Below are positions 27,464 to 37,124 of a stretch of DNA of 64,000 bases, in pieces. Source of the DNA: Reichenbachiella ulvae (GTDB lineage Bacteria > Bacteroidota > Bacteroidia > Cytophagales > Cyclobacteriaceae); the NCBI RefSeq assembly GCF_025833875.1, contig NZ_JAOYOD010000001.1:1426001-1490000 (forward strand), read 5' to 3'. The position numbers and the translations under genes were made by a program. Under the pieces are notes generated by a model. It ran no database searches and was not told the DNA's origin. It saw only the letters and a list, made by a program, of their open reading frames with translations. Position 1 is the stretch's first letter, and every line of letters starts with the position of its first letter.

Positions 27464-28483
27464 TCAATGCATCAGGGTAAATACCAATTCTTTCATGATC
27501 TCTCCTTCGGATTGTGTAGGATAGTCTATGCCTTTGGACTTCATATCTGCAATCTTGATGTATTTGATATTGTTGATCACTTTCGAAAGCGGGTAATTCT
27601 TAGCTGCCATCATATATTCCTTCACAAAAAATGGATGAACCCCCAATAAAGATGCCAAATGCTTATCCGACTTATTTTGTGAATGATGAACCAGCAGAAT
27701 CTTGTTGAAAAAAGCGTAAATATTGGCAATGATCGGAATGATAGGATTTGACTTTGGATCGGATTTAAAATAATTCACGATTTCATTCGCCTTCATCACG
27801 TTGCGATAAGAAAGCGCCTTCTGCAGTTCGAATACATTGTACTCTTTACTGATCCCGATGTTTTTGTAGACATGTTCAGGTTTGATCAAGTCCTCGTTCG
27901 GAATGTTGATCAGCATTTTATCGATCTCGTTGGCAATACGAGTCAGGTTATTCCCTATGTTCTCTGTAATCAGAAACAAAGCCTTTTGCTCTATCTTTTT
28001 CCCTTTGGCTTTGACATATGATTCGATCCAGGCTGGCAACTGATTGTCGTACATCTTGGCCGAATCCATCAGCACAGCGTGCTTAGCAAAAGCCTTGGTA
28101 ATTTTCTTCCGCTTGTCCAGTGCCTTGTACTTATGAGCCAAAACCAGAATAGTGGAAGGCTGAGGGTTTTCGAGGTAAGCAGTAAAGAACTTCTCTCCTT
28201 CTTCCTTATCAAGCCCTTTCAATTCCTGAGCCTCTTTCACTATCACCAGCTTCCTCTCTGACATCATCGGGAACCCCTTGGCATGGTTGATAATATTTGG
28301 GATATCAGCATCCTTGCCATAGACTATGATTTGATTAAAGCCTTTCATACTTTCTTCAATGGCGTGCTCCTCTATATAATCAACAATCTGATCTATAAAA
28401 TAGGGTTCTTCTCCCTGAAGAAAATACACAGGGGCATACTGACCCGCCTGAAGATTCTTAAGTATTTCTTGAAAATTTGCCAC
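27464..28483 (-). CDS. holA: DNA polymerase III delta subunit
   Basis: A 339-residue AAA+-type protein, the clamp-loader wrench that opens the sliding clamp. It shows the N-terminal PVYFLQGEEPYFIDQIVDYI, then LVIVKEAQELKG and the central helix LFLITENIGNNLTRIANEID, with a helical C-terminal collar domain. Length and order of motifs fit HolA. The start is GTG at 28483. It lies 77 bases upstream of the TPR gene start on the same strand, and the operon relation is uncertain. Confidence 0.93.
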   Translation of the reverse strand: MANFQEILKNLQAGQYAPVYFLQGEEPYFIDQIVDYIEEHAIEESMKGFNQIIVYGKDADIPNIINHAKGFPMMSERKLVIVKEAQELKGLDKEEGEKFFTAYLENPQPSTILVLAHKYKALDKRKKITKAFAKHAVLMDSAKMYDNQLPAWIESYVKAKGKKIEQKALFLITENIGNNLTRIANEIDKMLINIPNEDLIKPEHVYKNIGISKEYNVFELQKALSYRNVMKANEIVNYFKSDPKSNPIIPIIANIYAFFNKILLVHHSQNKSDKHLASLLGVHPFFVKEYMMAAKNYPLSKVINNIKYIKIADMKSKGIDYPTQSEGEIMKELVFTLMH

Positions 28484-28587
28484 GGAACTATCAAAGGTTT
28501 AATTGCTCACAAAGAAATCAAATTTGATCCTCTATACGCAATATATCAAGCTTTGATTTTGAATCCTGAAAGGAATTCGATTAGATA

Positions 28588-29070
28588 TCAATCTGTACGG
28601 ATGGCATCATTGACAATTCGAATCATATCCTTGTTGAACTGATTCAAATATTGATCACAGCCCTGAATAAAATAGCGACGTTTAAGGATAAAAGGATTGA
28701 CATACGAGATGTAAATATCAGACTCCTCCTTCCAAACCATGATCTTGAATGGTAAATCAAAAGCTACGGTTGGCTCGCAAGAAACCAATTCATCTGAATT
28801 TCTGATCTCAAAATCTACTACATATACCAATCCTATGAATCTTCCTTTTGAAGTAGAATCAGCTTCGTAATATACCGTATTGAGATAAGTATGACCATTG
28901 TTGTCCAAACTGATGTAGATATTGGATAAGGTCTGATCTAGATTGTGAGGGCTCACGTAGATCGTAGGGTCCTGTGCACTAAGGGGTGTATGAACAACCC
29001 ATAAAATAGCAGCAACTACTAAGCTTCTTAAAAGTTTAAATCTTTTTATAATACAAAGTTTTTTTGGCAA
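28588..29070 (-). CDS. Exported DUF302-like protein
   Basis: A protein of about 160 residues with an N-terminal signal (LLRSLVVAAILWVVHTPLSA) and a domain resembling DUF302. The telling part is AFDLPFKIMVWKEESDIYIS followed by YVNPFILKRRYFIQGCDQYL, the usual DUF302 core of DLP-K-VWED and SYNDP-like segments. DUF302 proteins have a small alpha/beta fold and no settled function. The open frame runs to 29115 (TTG). A TTG at 29070 gives the best signal peptide, and there is no ATG, so the start is uncertain. Confidence 0.55.
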   Translation of the reverse strand: MPKKLCIIKRFKLLRSLVVAAILWVVHTPLSAQDPTIYVSPHNLDQTLSNIYISLDNNGHTYLNTVYYEADSTSKGRFIGLVYVVDFEIRNSDELVSCEPTVAFDLPFKIMVWKEESDIYISYVNPFILKRRYFIQGCDQYLNQFNKDMIRIVNDAIRTD

Positions 29071-29168
29071 GGTATGGCTTATGATGTCGATCACTGTTAA
29101 ATAATCCAATCGCAAAACTATTCAATTTGCAATACTTGATTAAAAAATCAGCTACTTTTTATTCTATC

Positions 29169-29203
29169 AAAAAAAGAGCAAGATTTATCTCTAACCTTGC
29201 TCT
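29169..29203 (-). terminator. Rho-independent terminator after the Prc-type protease gene
   Basis: AGAGCAAG (29175-29182) and CTTGCTCT (29196-29203) form an eight-base stem. On the minus strand it is followed by seven T. It begins just past the protease stop at 29211. Confidence 0.8.
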
Positions 29204-29210
29204 CTTCCTA

Positions 29211-31271
29211 TTATTTCGCTTCTTTGACCAGCTCAGCTAAAAGTTTAAGCCCCTCTTTCAAATACGGGTCATCTGATAACTTCTTCTGAAAATCTTCCTC
29301 TGAAGTCAACTCCTGGCCTATTTTTCCACCAGATTCGGTGAGTTGCTCTCTATCTAGCTTTCTTTTTTGCTCTTCGTCATTTTCTGCTTTTCTCTCTTCA
29401 TAGTTCAGTGACAGCAAATTGTCATCCTGCTGCTTTTTCATCAATTCTATGTCCTCCTGGAGGTACTGCAAATCCACATCGCTATCCAAATCAGAAAGAT
29501 ATATAGCCTCCAAATGCTTGATCAACTGAGGTGATACATTATTAGTAGGTCTAAAATAGGAAGACTGAATTTGGTCCCAAGGCAGTGCATTAGGTCTCGA
29601 GCTCTCTCCAAATGCCTCTGCGGTAAAACCAGATGGAAAACCAATATCTGGCGTTACCCCGATGTTTTGCGTACTGCTACCTGTCACTCTGTAAAACTTA
29701 GCCAGAGTCAGTTTTAACTGTCCCATCCTCTCATCATCATTAGGAAACATTCTATTCAAATCAATTAGATTCTGAACGGTTCCTTTTCCAAAAGAAGCTT
29801 CTCCGACAATAATACCACGTTTATAATCCTGAATGGCACCACTAAAAATCTCTGAGGCTGAAGCAGAAAACCGATTGATCATCACAGCCAAAGGTCCATC
29901 ATACTGCACTTTGATGTCCTCGTCACGCTTGATATCAATGCTTCCATCCGAATTGCGCACCTGTACTACTGGACCCTGATCTATAAATAATCCAGTCAAG
30001 TCGATGGCCTCCATCAGAGAGCCCCCTCCATTGTACCTCAAATCGATCAATATCCCATCCACTTCGTTAGCCTGAAGATCTTCGATGATGCGTTTAACAT
30101 CACGAGTAGTACTTTTATAATCTTTCACACCCTGTCTTGCTTCTTCAAAATCGATGTAGAAACTTGGCAAAGTGATCACGCCTAACTTATAGGTCTTGTT
30201 TCCATTGTAGATCGGAATAATTTCAGAACTCGCAGATTGCTCCTCTAGTTTGATCTTGTCTCTTACGATTCTGATCTCTCTTGGCAAGGCTCCTGCCGCT
30301 TCATCAAACTTCAAAACTTGAAGTCTGACTACAGTCCCTTTCTTACCTCTGATTAACTGAACCACATCCTGCAATCTCCAACCTATCACATCTACATAAT
30401 CACCCTCATCGCCCTGAGCTACCGAGATGATTTTATCATCCTTGTGCAGCAATTTACTTTTGTAGGCTGGACCTCCTGGCACTACTTCGTTTACTACGGT
30501 ATAGTCCATGCTCTGAGTCAATCGAGCGCCAATCCCTTCTAATGAAAGACTCATCGATATATTGAAGTTCTCTGAAGAAACAGGAGAAAAATAATTGGTA
30601 TGTGGGTCATACGAGCCCGAATAGGCATTCATATAAAATTGGAAGACATCATCCGAATTGTACTGATTGATGCCTTTTCTGTAGCGCTTGTACCTATTGG
30701 TTAGTGACTCTACGATCTCCTCGTCTGTCTTACCTGCCAGCTTTAGACTTAAGGCCTGACTCTTGATGATCTTTCTCCAACGCTCGTTGATTTCTTCGTT
30801 ATTCTTAGCCCATTCGATTTCTTTGTCATCGATGTTCAATTCTTCTTGTTTTGAATAGTCAAAACCTGTAGCAAGTATCTCGTCTACATAATCTATACGT
30901 GTATTGGCTCTTTCTCTAAAGATTCTAAAAATCTGAAAAGCCACATCAACATTGCCGCGTTTGATATAATCATCGAGCTCAAACTCATACTTACTGAAGT
31001 AGTCAATATCTGCTGCCAGAAAGTAAGATTTATTCCCATCCAAAGACTCCAGGTAATCATGGAATATTACTGAAGACAAAGAGTCGTTCAATTCCATGTC
31101 TCTATAATGATTCTTACTCAAGAGGTTGTTGATCAGATAGGTTTCTTTCCAGTGTTTTGCGGCTGGTTCTAATGTAGCCAATGTGTCACCGCCAGTATAT
31201 GCCTGGGATACGATAACCTGCAATAGCAAAACAAACATCACCCCTATCTTTCTATATTCCCTCATTCTCAT
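29211..31271 (-). CDS. Carboxy-terminal processing protease (Prc/Tsp type, S41A)
   Basis: A 686-residue periplasmic serine protease, close to the length of E. coli Prc. It has a signal peptide, then an N-terminal Prc-specific helical domain at about 30-225. A PDZ domain follows at about 230-320 (LEGIGARLTQ, VVPGGPAYKSKLLHKDDKII). The S41 catalytic core has DLRYNGGGSLMEAIDLTGLF, the nucleophile Ser in NRFSASASEIFSGA and the Lys in ASFGKGTVQNL. A charged C-terminal domain completes it. It degrades or trims envelope proteins from their C-termini. A second ATG lies two codons in. A terminator follows. Confidence 0.95.
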   Translation of the reverse strand: MRMREYRKIGVMFVLLLQVIVSQAYTGGDTLATLEPAAKHWKETYLINNLLSKNHYRDMELNDSLSSVIFHDYLESLDGNKSYFLAADIDYFSKYEFELDDYIKRGNVDVAFQIFRIFRERANTRIDYVDEILATGFDYSKQEELNIDDKEIEWAKNNEEINERWRKIIKSQALSLKLAGKTDEEIVESLTNRYKRYRKGINQYNSDDVFQFYMNAYSGSYDPHTNYFSPVSSENFNISMSLSLEGIGARLTQSMDYTVVNEVVPGGPAYKSKLLHKDDKIISVAQGDEGDYVDVIGWRLQDVVQLIRGKKGTVVRLQVLKFDEAAGALPREIRIVRDKIKLEEQSASSEIIPIYNGNKTYKLGVITLPSFYIDFEEARQGVKDYKSTTRDVKRIIEDLQANEVDGILIDLRYNGGGSLMEAIDLTGLFIDQGPVVQVRNSDGSIDIKRDEDIKVQYDGPLAVMINRFSASASEIFSGAIQDYKRGIIVGEASFGKGTVQNLIDLNRMFPNDDERMGQLKLTLAKFYRVTGSSTQNIGVTPDIGFPSGFTAEAFGESSRPNALPWDQIQSSYFRPTNNVSPQLIKHLEAIYLSDLDSDVDLQYLQEDIELMKKQQDDNLLSLNYEERKAENDEEQKRKLDREQLTESGGKIGQELTSEEDFQKKLSDDPYLKEGLKLLAELVKEAK

Positions 31272-31389
31272 TCGATCGTATTTTATTCTATTTCAAAATA
31301 TAAATATGGTTGATTACAACGTAAAAAGCTTAGCATTTGGTTTAATTTTGGCATTTATTAACCTTTCTCGCAGCGATTATCTTCACAGC

Positions 31390-32574
31390 ATGAACAACAG
31401 ACAACTGTTTTCCCAACATCTCGGCCAAACCTCAGAATTTCCCCTTTCCATAGAAATCGATCATGCCCAGGGCTTGTATATGTACGAGTCAGGGGGCAAA
31501 TCTTATATGGATTTGATCTCGGGTATCGGGGTTAGCAGTGTGGGACATAGACACCCAGTTGTGATTGCAGCCATTCAGGAACAAACTGACAAATATCTGC
31601 ACCTGATGGTATATGGCGAATTTGTAGAAGCTCCTCAGGTTCAACTCGCCAAGTCGCTGGTTGATACACTTCCCTCCCATCTCAACAATGTGTTTTTGGT
31701 CAACTCAGGTAGTGAAGCCACTGAGGGAGCGTTAAAACTGGCCAAGAGATACACGGGCAAGACCAAAATCGTATCATGCTCTAACGCCTACCATGGCTCT
31801 ACCTCTGGTGCCTTGTCAGTCTGTGGAGATGAAAGTCTCAAACAGCCTTTCAGACCTTTACTACCGGAGACATACCGCGTCAGATTTGGTAAGCAGGCTG
31901 ATCTGGAAATAATTGATAAAGATACTGCAGCGGTGATCATCGAACCCGTACAGGGAGAAGCTGGCGTACGTTTGGCGGATCAGGCCTATTTTGAAGCATT
32001 GAGAAAGAAATGTGATGAAGTCGGTTGTCTTTTGATCTATGACGAAGTACAATGTGGTGTGGGTCGTACGGGTAAATTCTGGGCCTTTGAACATTATGGA
32101 GTAGAACCAGACATCCTACTTACTGCCAAGGGAGTCGGAGGTGGTATGCCCATCGGTGCCTTTATCTCCTCCAAGGACATCATGCACAAACTGACTCACG
32201 ACCCGATTCTAGGTCATATTTCTACCTTCGGAGGGCATCCTGTCAGTGCAGCAGCGGCCAATGCCACCGTTCGCTTTTTGTCTTCCTCTGGGCTCATTGA
32301 CCAGGCAGAGGCCAAAGGGCAATTGTTTAAATCGCTTTTGGTACATCCCAAAATCAAAGAAGTAAGAGGCAAAGGCCTGATGCTGGCCATGGAACTGGAA
32401 TCTTTTGATTACCTCAAGAAGGTTATCGACCATCTGATCGAAATAGGCTACCTAACGGATTGGTTTCTGTTTTGTGACAACTCCATGAGAATCGCACCGC
32501 CATTGATCATAGAGGAAGCCGACATTAGGAAGGCCTGTCAGGCGATACTAGAAACACTTGATCAAATAGATTAA
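31390..32574 (+). CDS. Class III PLP-dependent aminotransferase
   Basis: A 394-residue fold-type I enzyme. Motifs are ISGIGVSSVGHRHPVV near 39, NSGSEATEGALKLAKRYTGK near 101, IIEPVQGEAGVRLA near 190, LIYDEVQCGVGRTGKFW near 218 (the Asp that binds the PLP nitrogen), and the PLP lysine in LTAKGVGGGMPIGAF near 251. It is related to acetylornithine and omega-amino-acid aminotransferases; the substrate is not evident. The open frame begins at 31183, overlapping the divergent protease, but the ATG at 31390 gives the normal N-terminus. Confidence 0.9.
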   Translation: MNNRQLFSQHLGQTSEFPLSIEIDHAQGLYMYESGGKSYMDLISGIGVSSVGHRHPVVIAAIQEQTDKYLHLMVYGEFVEAPQVQLAKSLVDTLPSHLNNVFLVNSGSEATEGALKLAKRYTGKTKIVSCSNAYHGSTSGALSVCGDESLKQPFRPLLPETYRVRFGKQADLEIIDKDTAAVIIEPVQGEAGVRLADQAYFEALRKKCDEVGCLLIYDEVQCGVGRTGKFWAFEHYGVEPDILLTAKGVGGGMPIGAFISSKDIMHKLTHDPILGHISTFGGHPVSAAAANATVRFLSSSGLIDQAEAKGQLFKSLLVHPKIKEVRGKGLMLAMELESFDYLKKVIDHLIEIGYLTDWFLFCDNSMRIAPPLIIEEADIRKACQAILETLDQID

Positions 32575-32651
32575 CTTTTGATCTCAAAAAGTTGAACCAG
32601 TTCAGTTTAACTTAATTGAACGATAAGATCAACACTGAATAGCCCATAAAG

Positions 32652-32697
32652 AAAAAAGGCTTGCAGTCCATACTACAAGCCTTTTTCCATTTTTTTC
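32652..32697. terminator. Bidirectional terminator between convergent genes
   Basis: An 11-base perfect inverted repeat (AAAAAGGCTTG at 32653-32663 and its complement at 32676-32686) is flanked by A on the left and T on the right. It therefore works as a terminator for both the aminotransferase gene and the convergent protease gene. Confidence 0.85.
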
Positions 32698-32753
32698 CCA
32701 AAACCCCGGTTAACTCATTAACCAAATAACTGCTAACTCGGGCTTTTGCTAAA

Positions 32754-33932
32754 TTAAAGCATCGGAGAAAGCTCTAAAACAACTTCCTCGCCATCAATGA
32801 CCAGCTTCACACTTTTGCCAGATTCGCTAAAAATGTCCCTAAGGTCTGCCAGACCGATTTCCGTAGCGGCCACACCATCTACAGATTCTATCTCAGCATC
32901 TACCGCTATACCAGCACTAGCTGCAGGACTGTCTTCAAATACCTTGTGAACCAACACTTTTGATTTGTCCTTGCTCAACTGTAGTTCGATTCCTGAGCTG
33001 TTCACAGGGAAAGCCTCGTCATAGTGCTTGTTCTTTTCCCAGTACATTACTTTATCGTGGTAGTTGTACACTACGTTGAATCTTCTCAACACTTCACTTC
33101 CCAGGATACCAGCTATCTTTTTGTGTGCCTGGATACCACTCGTGGCATGGCTCAAGCCTACTGGCATATCCTCAAAACTGAATCCTGCAAATGAGAAAGA
33201 CTGTACTTTTCCCCTGTGGTGCTCATATTCCTTATCTCCAAGACCCGCTACCAGGTAGATATAGCTCTCTCCTATTTTAGAAGCCAATTTATTCTTCTCC
33301 ACGAAAGGCGTATTAAAGTCTACTGAAGCCTTGGCCCCTGTGTCAACGAAAAACTCTCCGCTTACCTTCTCACCATTTTGCAAGACCACTTCTGCAGCGA
33401 TGTGAGGGATGTATGAAGTCAGGTTGATCTTAAAAGACTTACCTGTTCCCATATAGGAATAGCTGGATGGGTCATACAAGTTGATTTCCATCGCATCATA
33501 GTCCATAGATACCACATAGTTTTTCAATATATCATAACCAATGATCCCATCGATATCCTTTCCAATACTGATTTCTAGGTGGTTAAGATCGGTTTCATAT
33601 ACTTGAATATTGTGAATAGGCGCTCCTCCTACTGTTAATTCATTGTGCTTGACCAGCTTACCACTGATGGTACCCTCTGCACTAGTCGTAGTAGCAGACG
33701 AACCTGAGGCCATACCTAGTTCCTTGGCCTTGTCGATATTGAGCACGCACAGTCCGTCTCCAGTATCAAAAATAAAATCCAAATCATCGGATCCATTCAC
33801 ATTGACCTTGATAAAGGTGTGATCACCATACTGCTCGAAAGGTATCGTCGCAACAGGTGTCTGACTCCAGGCCTGACTGGCTAATAAACAGGCGAAAAAT
33901 AATAATCCTAGTTTTGTTCTCATGTTTTTCAT
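32754..33932 (-). CDS. Retropepsin-like aspartic protease with C-terminal PDZ domain
   Basis: A 392-residue exported protein with a Sec signal peptide (LFFACLLASQAWS). It has two pepsin/retropepsin half-domains, each with a DTG motif: FIFDTGDGLCVL near 54 and FFVDTGAKASVDF near 200. Each is followed by the hydrophobic-Gly element (GIIGYDIL, GILGSEVL). A PDZ-like domain occupies about 305-392 (SPAASAGIAVDAEIESVDG). Bacteroidetes carry several such periplasmic proteins, but activity and targets are rarely known. A second ATG lies three codons in. Confidence 0.85.
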   Translation of the reverse strand: MKNMRTKLGLLFFACLLASQAWSQTPVATIPFEQYGDHTFIKVNVNGSDDLDFIFDTGDGLCVLNIDKAKELGMASGSSATTTSAEGTISGKLVKHNELTVGGAPIHNIQVYETDLNHLEISIGKDIDGIIGYDILKNYVVSMDYDAMEINLYDPSSYSYMGTGKSFKINLTSYIPHIAAEVVLQNGEKVSGEFFVDTGAKASVDFNTPFVEKNKLASKIGESYIYLVAGLGDKEYEHHRGKVQSFSFAGFSFEDMPVGLSHATSGIQAHKKIAGILGSEVLRRFNVVYNYHDKVMYWEKNKHYDEAFPVNSSGIELQLSKDKSKVLVHKVFEDSPAASAGIAVDAEIESVDGVAATEIGLADLRDIFSESGKSVKLVIDGEEVVLELSPML

Positions 33933-34021
33933 CTTATTTCAGAAACATGAAATTACTCTCAATTGAGTAGATTTCAAAACTGCTTCTGTTGATTTAATTA
34001 CAGCTGTTCTTATTCCAAGAA

Positions 34022-35914
34022 TCAATAGTCAAATTCGAAGGTGGAAATGTTGCGTGCAAAGTCGCTGACATACAACTCGAAATGCCCCGTAACCGACACT
34101 TTTTCGTCAGACCAAAGCAGATTCCTTTTGGAATCATAGTTCATCAACAACCATTCACCATTTAGCTCTGCCCGGAACTCTTTGATACCCGACAGGTCAT
34201 CTCTGACTTTGAATCGGACCACACCATACCTGCGTTTGAGAGGTATTATGCTGGGTTCTTCCAGATCAGTAGCTATGGTATAAGGCACCAAATAGCGGGT
34301 ACGGAAATGAATGCTGTGATAATCCCAGGTCCCTCCCATATAGCTCATGTTCCCGCGATCATCAATGCTATAGACGGCAGCTTTGTCCTGGTCATATATC
34401 TTACGAGGATATAGCGTCACATTCACATTGTGCCGGAGAGGAGTCTCGAGATTATTGATCTGAAACAACTCTTGACCTGTAAGCGAATCCATTTCATATC
34501 GATAGCGGATATATGAAGTATCAAAAAGGGCATTGGAGCCAGACTTGATGATGATGTTTTCTCCATCGAAAGCCGAAGGTCTACCCTCGGTGAGCGTCCC
34601 CGCGAAATCAAAATAGATCATCTGATCACAAATCTTAACCGAATCAGGAAGACCTCTTCTCATATCCCAAAGATAGAAGGCATCGTCCATGACCACATAA
34701 GACAACTGCAAAGTCGTCTGTGTAGAGTCATGATAGATCAGCGCCTCGCAGTAGTTGTATTCACTCAAATCACCTTTGAGCTCAAGCAAATCACCATGGA
34801 GCTCTCCTTGAGGTTTGCGCTTGCTCATCTCCTCTTGATAAGGCCTGATATTCGTACTCAGATTGTTGACCGTGAACCGGTACTGGCTGATGTTGCCATA
34901 GCTATCTTCTAGCCGGATGTCCAAATGATGAGGATCCAAATCCATGATGTTCATCAATCCGTCGTAGGCATTGGTCTTATAGATTTCCAGTTCATTACCT
35001 TCATCCACATAGAGCTTATTGAAGCGACGACCACCCTGAACCGCTCGTTTGTAATTGGTGTGTACCAGTATGTTTCTTTGGAGGTTGAATTCCAGCTCTT
35101 CTATGTTTTGATGAAAGACCAGGTCGCCATCGAGGGTTAGGGTCTGGCGAGGAATACCATTCCGGTTGCGGGCGCCATCCAACTTGTCATAAGCATAGAC
35201 CTCTACTCCTATCTTGCCCACCAATGAAATTGGAGCATCCAATATAGGATTGCCATGGGCATCACGCACTATGGCAAATTCGAATCGCCCAAACATCCCA
35301 TTGATGCGCGAATTGGCATCTAAGGTCACAAAGGCCACCTTCTCGATGGTCGGAGGAGTCGTGTCTTTGATCTCGTCAAATCCATAGGCCAAAGGATCTA
35401 AAATCTTGTGTTGCTTGTCTCTGATCTCGAAATGCAAATGCGGTCCTGAGGATGATCCTGTGTTACCAGATTTGGCAATTTCCTCTCCTTGCTTGAAAGA
35501 AAACTCATTTGCATCAGGAAACAGATTAACCTCAAAAGATTCTTTTTTGTATTGCTCGTCTCTGACATAGGCGGCCAACGCAGGACTGAATTCCTCCAAA
35601 TGCGCATAGACAGTCACCGACTCGTTATGTGGATGATAGAGGTAGATCACATTGCCATAGCCGCTGGTAGATACACGCACTCGCTGCACATAACCATCTG
35701 CCGCCGCATAGATCGGCAGGCCTGTCGTACCACTCGTCTTGATGTCTATCCCGGCATGAAAGTGAGACGAACGCAGCTCCCCCATGGTACCGGCAAGGTA
35801 GTTTTCTTGCTGGGGACGAACAGGAAAGATGAAATCCCCCTTCTTAGGCGACTGAGCCGAGGTAAAAAAAGAAACACAACATATGAGGCAGGCAAGCAGA
35901 CTATTTAATCTCAA
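34022..35914 (-). CDS. M23 family metallopeptidase
   Basis: A 630-residue exported protein with a signal peptide (LLACLICCVSFFTSA). The M23/LytM domain at about 35-175 holds zinc-site residues in SSHFHAGIDIKT and SSGPHLHFEIRD, so a functional zinc peptidase cutting peptidoglycan cross-bridges is expected. The remaining ~450 residues are beta-rich, with no domain I can name. The likely start is TTG at 35914, which overlaps the end of the FAH-family gene by 14 bases, so the two are probably translated in a coupled way. Confidence 0.9.
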   Translation of the reverse strand: MRLNSLLACLICCVSFFTSAQSPKKGDFIFPVRPQQENYLAGTMGELRSSHFHAGIDIKTSGTTGLPIYAAADGYVQRVRVSTSGYGNVIYLYHPHNESVTVYAHLEEFSPALAAYVRDEQYKKESFEVNLFPDANEFSFKQGEEIAKSGNTGSSSGPHLHFEIRDKQHKILDPLAYGFDEIKDTTPPTIEKVAFVTLDANSRINGMFGRFEFAIVRDAHGNPILDAPISLVGKIGVEVYAYDKLDGARNRNGIPRQTLTLDGDLVFHQNIEELEFNLQRNILVHTNYKRAVQGGRRFNKLYVDEGNELEIYKTNAYDGLMNIMDLDPHHLDIRLEDSYGNISQYRFTVNNLSTNIRPYQEEMSKRKPQGELHGDLLELKGDLSEYNYCEALIYHDSTQTTLQLSYVVMDDAFYLWDMRRGLPDSVKICDQMIYFDFAGTLTEGRPSAFDGENIIIKSGSNALFDTSYIRYRYEMDSLTGQELFQINNLETPLRHNVNVTLYPRKIYDQDKAAVYSIDDRGNMSYMGGTWDYHSIHFRTRYLVPYTIATDLEEPSIIPLKRRYGVVRFKVRDDLSGIKEFRAELNGEWLLMNYDSKRNLLWSDEKVSVTGHFELYVSDFARNISTFEFDY

Positions 35915-36509
35915 AATCCATCACTTTTTCATCTTCCAAAAATGCTTCCAACCTGTTGCCGATTTGAACTGGCCCTACTCCTTTAGGCGTACCGGTAAAA
36001 ATCAAATCCCCCTTCTTGAGCATAAAGAACCTGGAGAGGTAGCAAATCAGATAATCAATATCGAACATCATGTGGCTGGTATTGCCCTGCTGCACTTGCT
36101 GGCCATCTATTTTGAGTCCGAAATTGAGGTTTTTCAAATCATAGCCTTCGGTAGATCGAAAGGTAGAGATAGGTGCCGAACCATTAAAGCCTTTGGCCAG
36201 ATCCCAGGGCAGCCCCTTGTTCTTGAGCTTGGTCTGAAGATCCCGGGCCGTAAAATCTATACCGATCCCAAACTGGTCGTAGTATTTGTGTACGAACTTA
36301 GGATCGATGTTTTTACCCTCTCGGCAGATCCTGACGACCACCTCCACTTCGTGGTGAATGTCCTTTGTAAAATCCGGGTAATAAAAAGCGTCGTTGTTTC
36401 TAAGAATAGCAGAATCAGGCTTGGAAAAAACTACCGGTTCGTCCGGCTTCTCATTGTTCAACTCCTCGATGTGCTCCACATAGTTTCTACCTATGGCCAG
36501 TATCTTCAT
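35901..36509 (-). CDS. Fumarylacetoacetate hydrolase family protein
   Basis: A 202-residue FAH-fold enzyme of the short YcgM type. Core motifs are KILAIGRNYVEHIEEL at the N-terminus, PVVFSKPDSAIL near 26, the metal-binding HHEVEVVVRI near 52, GIGIDFTARDLQ near 77 and DLIFTGTPKGVGP near 162. Members hydrolyse or decarboxylate 2-oxo acids such as oxaloacetate or acylpyruvates. The substrate is not fixed by sequence. It is co-transcribed with the M23 peptidase gene. Confidence 0.92.
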   Translation of the reverse strand: MKILAIGRNYVEHIEELNNEKPDEPVVFSKPDSAILRNNDAFYYPDFTKDIHHEVEVVVRICREGKNIDPKFVHKYYDQFGIGIDFTARDLQTKLKNKGLPWDLAKGFNGSAPISTFRSTEGYDLKNLNFGLKIDGQQVQQGNTSHMMFDIDYLICYLSRFFMLKKGDLIFTGTPKGVGPVQIGNRLEAFLEDEKVMDFEIK

Positions 36510-36755
36510 ATTCGTATGATTTGAATGAAAGCAGTCGCTAAGTTCAAATATGTCTGCGAAAATGAAAAAGTATTAAGGAATAAATATTACGAAAGGATCA
36601 TAGACTGTATTGGTGGGCCTAGTGACTATGCTTTTTTGCAGACTATTAGGAAATCTATCCACGGCATAGATGTCAAAGTAATATTTATGAGGTCTTACAG
36701 CTTCTAATCACTCTGCGACGATTCTAGATCCAGTTAGGCAGGGTTCGAATTTCAA

Positions 36756-37112
36756 TCAATCCTTGAGCAACTCTTTGATTGCCTCGATTTCATGTTCAAT
36801 ATTGAATGGCTTTTCGACTATCTTTTCGAATTCATACTTTTCTAAATGATCATCGTTCCCAATGTGGCCGCTGCTGATGATGACTTTAGAGGGTAGCTTA
36901 GATTCTTGTAAATACTGCAGCAGGACTTCACCATCCAGTTCGGGCATTTTCAGATCGGTTATAATCAAGTCATACTCTCTTTCTTCTATTTTCTTGATGG
37001 CTTCTTTCACTCCCAAAACAAAATCCACAACAAAGCCTTCCAATTCCAAACACATTTTCCACCCTTGTGCTATTAACAATTCATCATCTACTACCAATAT
37101 TTTCTTTTGCAT
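36756..37112 (-). CDS. Single-domain response regulator
   Basis: A 118-residue CheY-like receiver with no output domain. It has the acidic pocket in ILVVDDE, the phosphoacceptor Asp in YDLIITDLKMPELDGE near residue 53, the Thr/Ser position in KVIISSGH and the conserved Lys in EKPFN. It follows the histidine kinase gene by 12 bases, so it should receive phosphate from that kinase and act through protein contacts, or compete for the phosphate. Confidence 0.92.
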   Translation of the reverse strand: MQKKILVVDDELLIAQGWKMCLELEGFVVDFVLGVKEAIKKIEEREYDLIITDLKMPELDGEVLLQYLQESKLPSKVIISSGHIGNDDHLEKYEFEKIVEKPFNIEHEIEAIKELLKD

Positions 37113-37124
37113 ATGGTGGGTTGG

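Noticed and set aside
35883..36524. 213-codon plus-strand frame
   Set aside because: Antisense to the FAH-family gene, whose catalytic motifs are intact; composition is that of a shadow frame.
36525..36707. 60-codon plus-strand frame between the FAH gene and the response regulator
   Set aside because: Real intergenic space, but the product shows no signal, motif or supporting context; it may be chance or a remnant, so not called.
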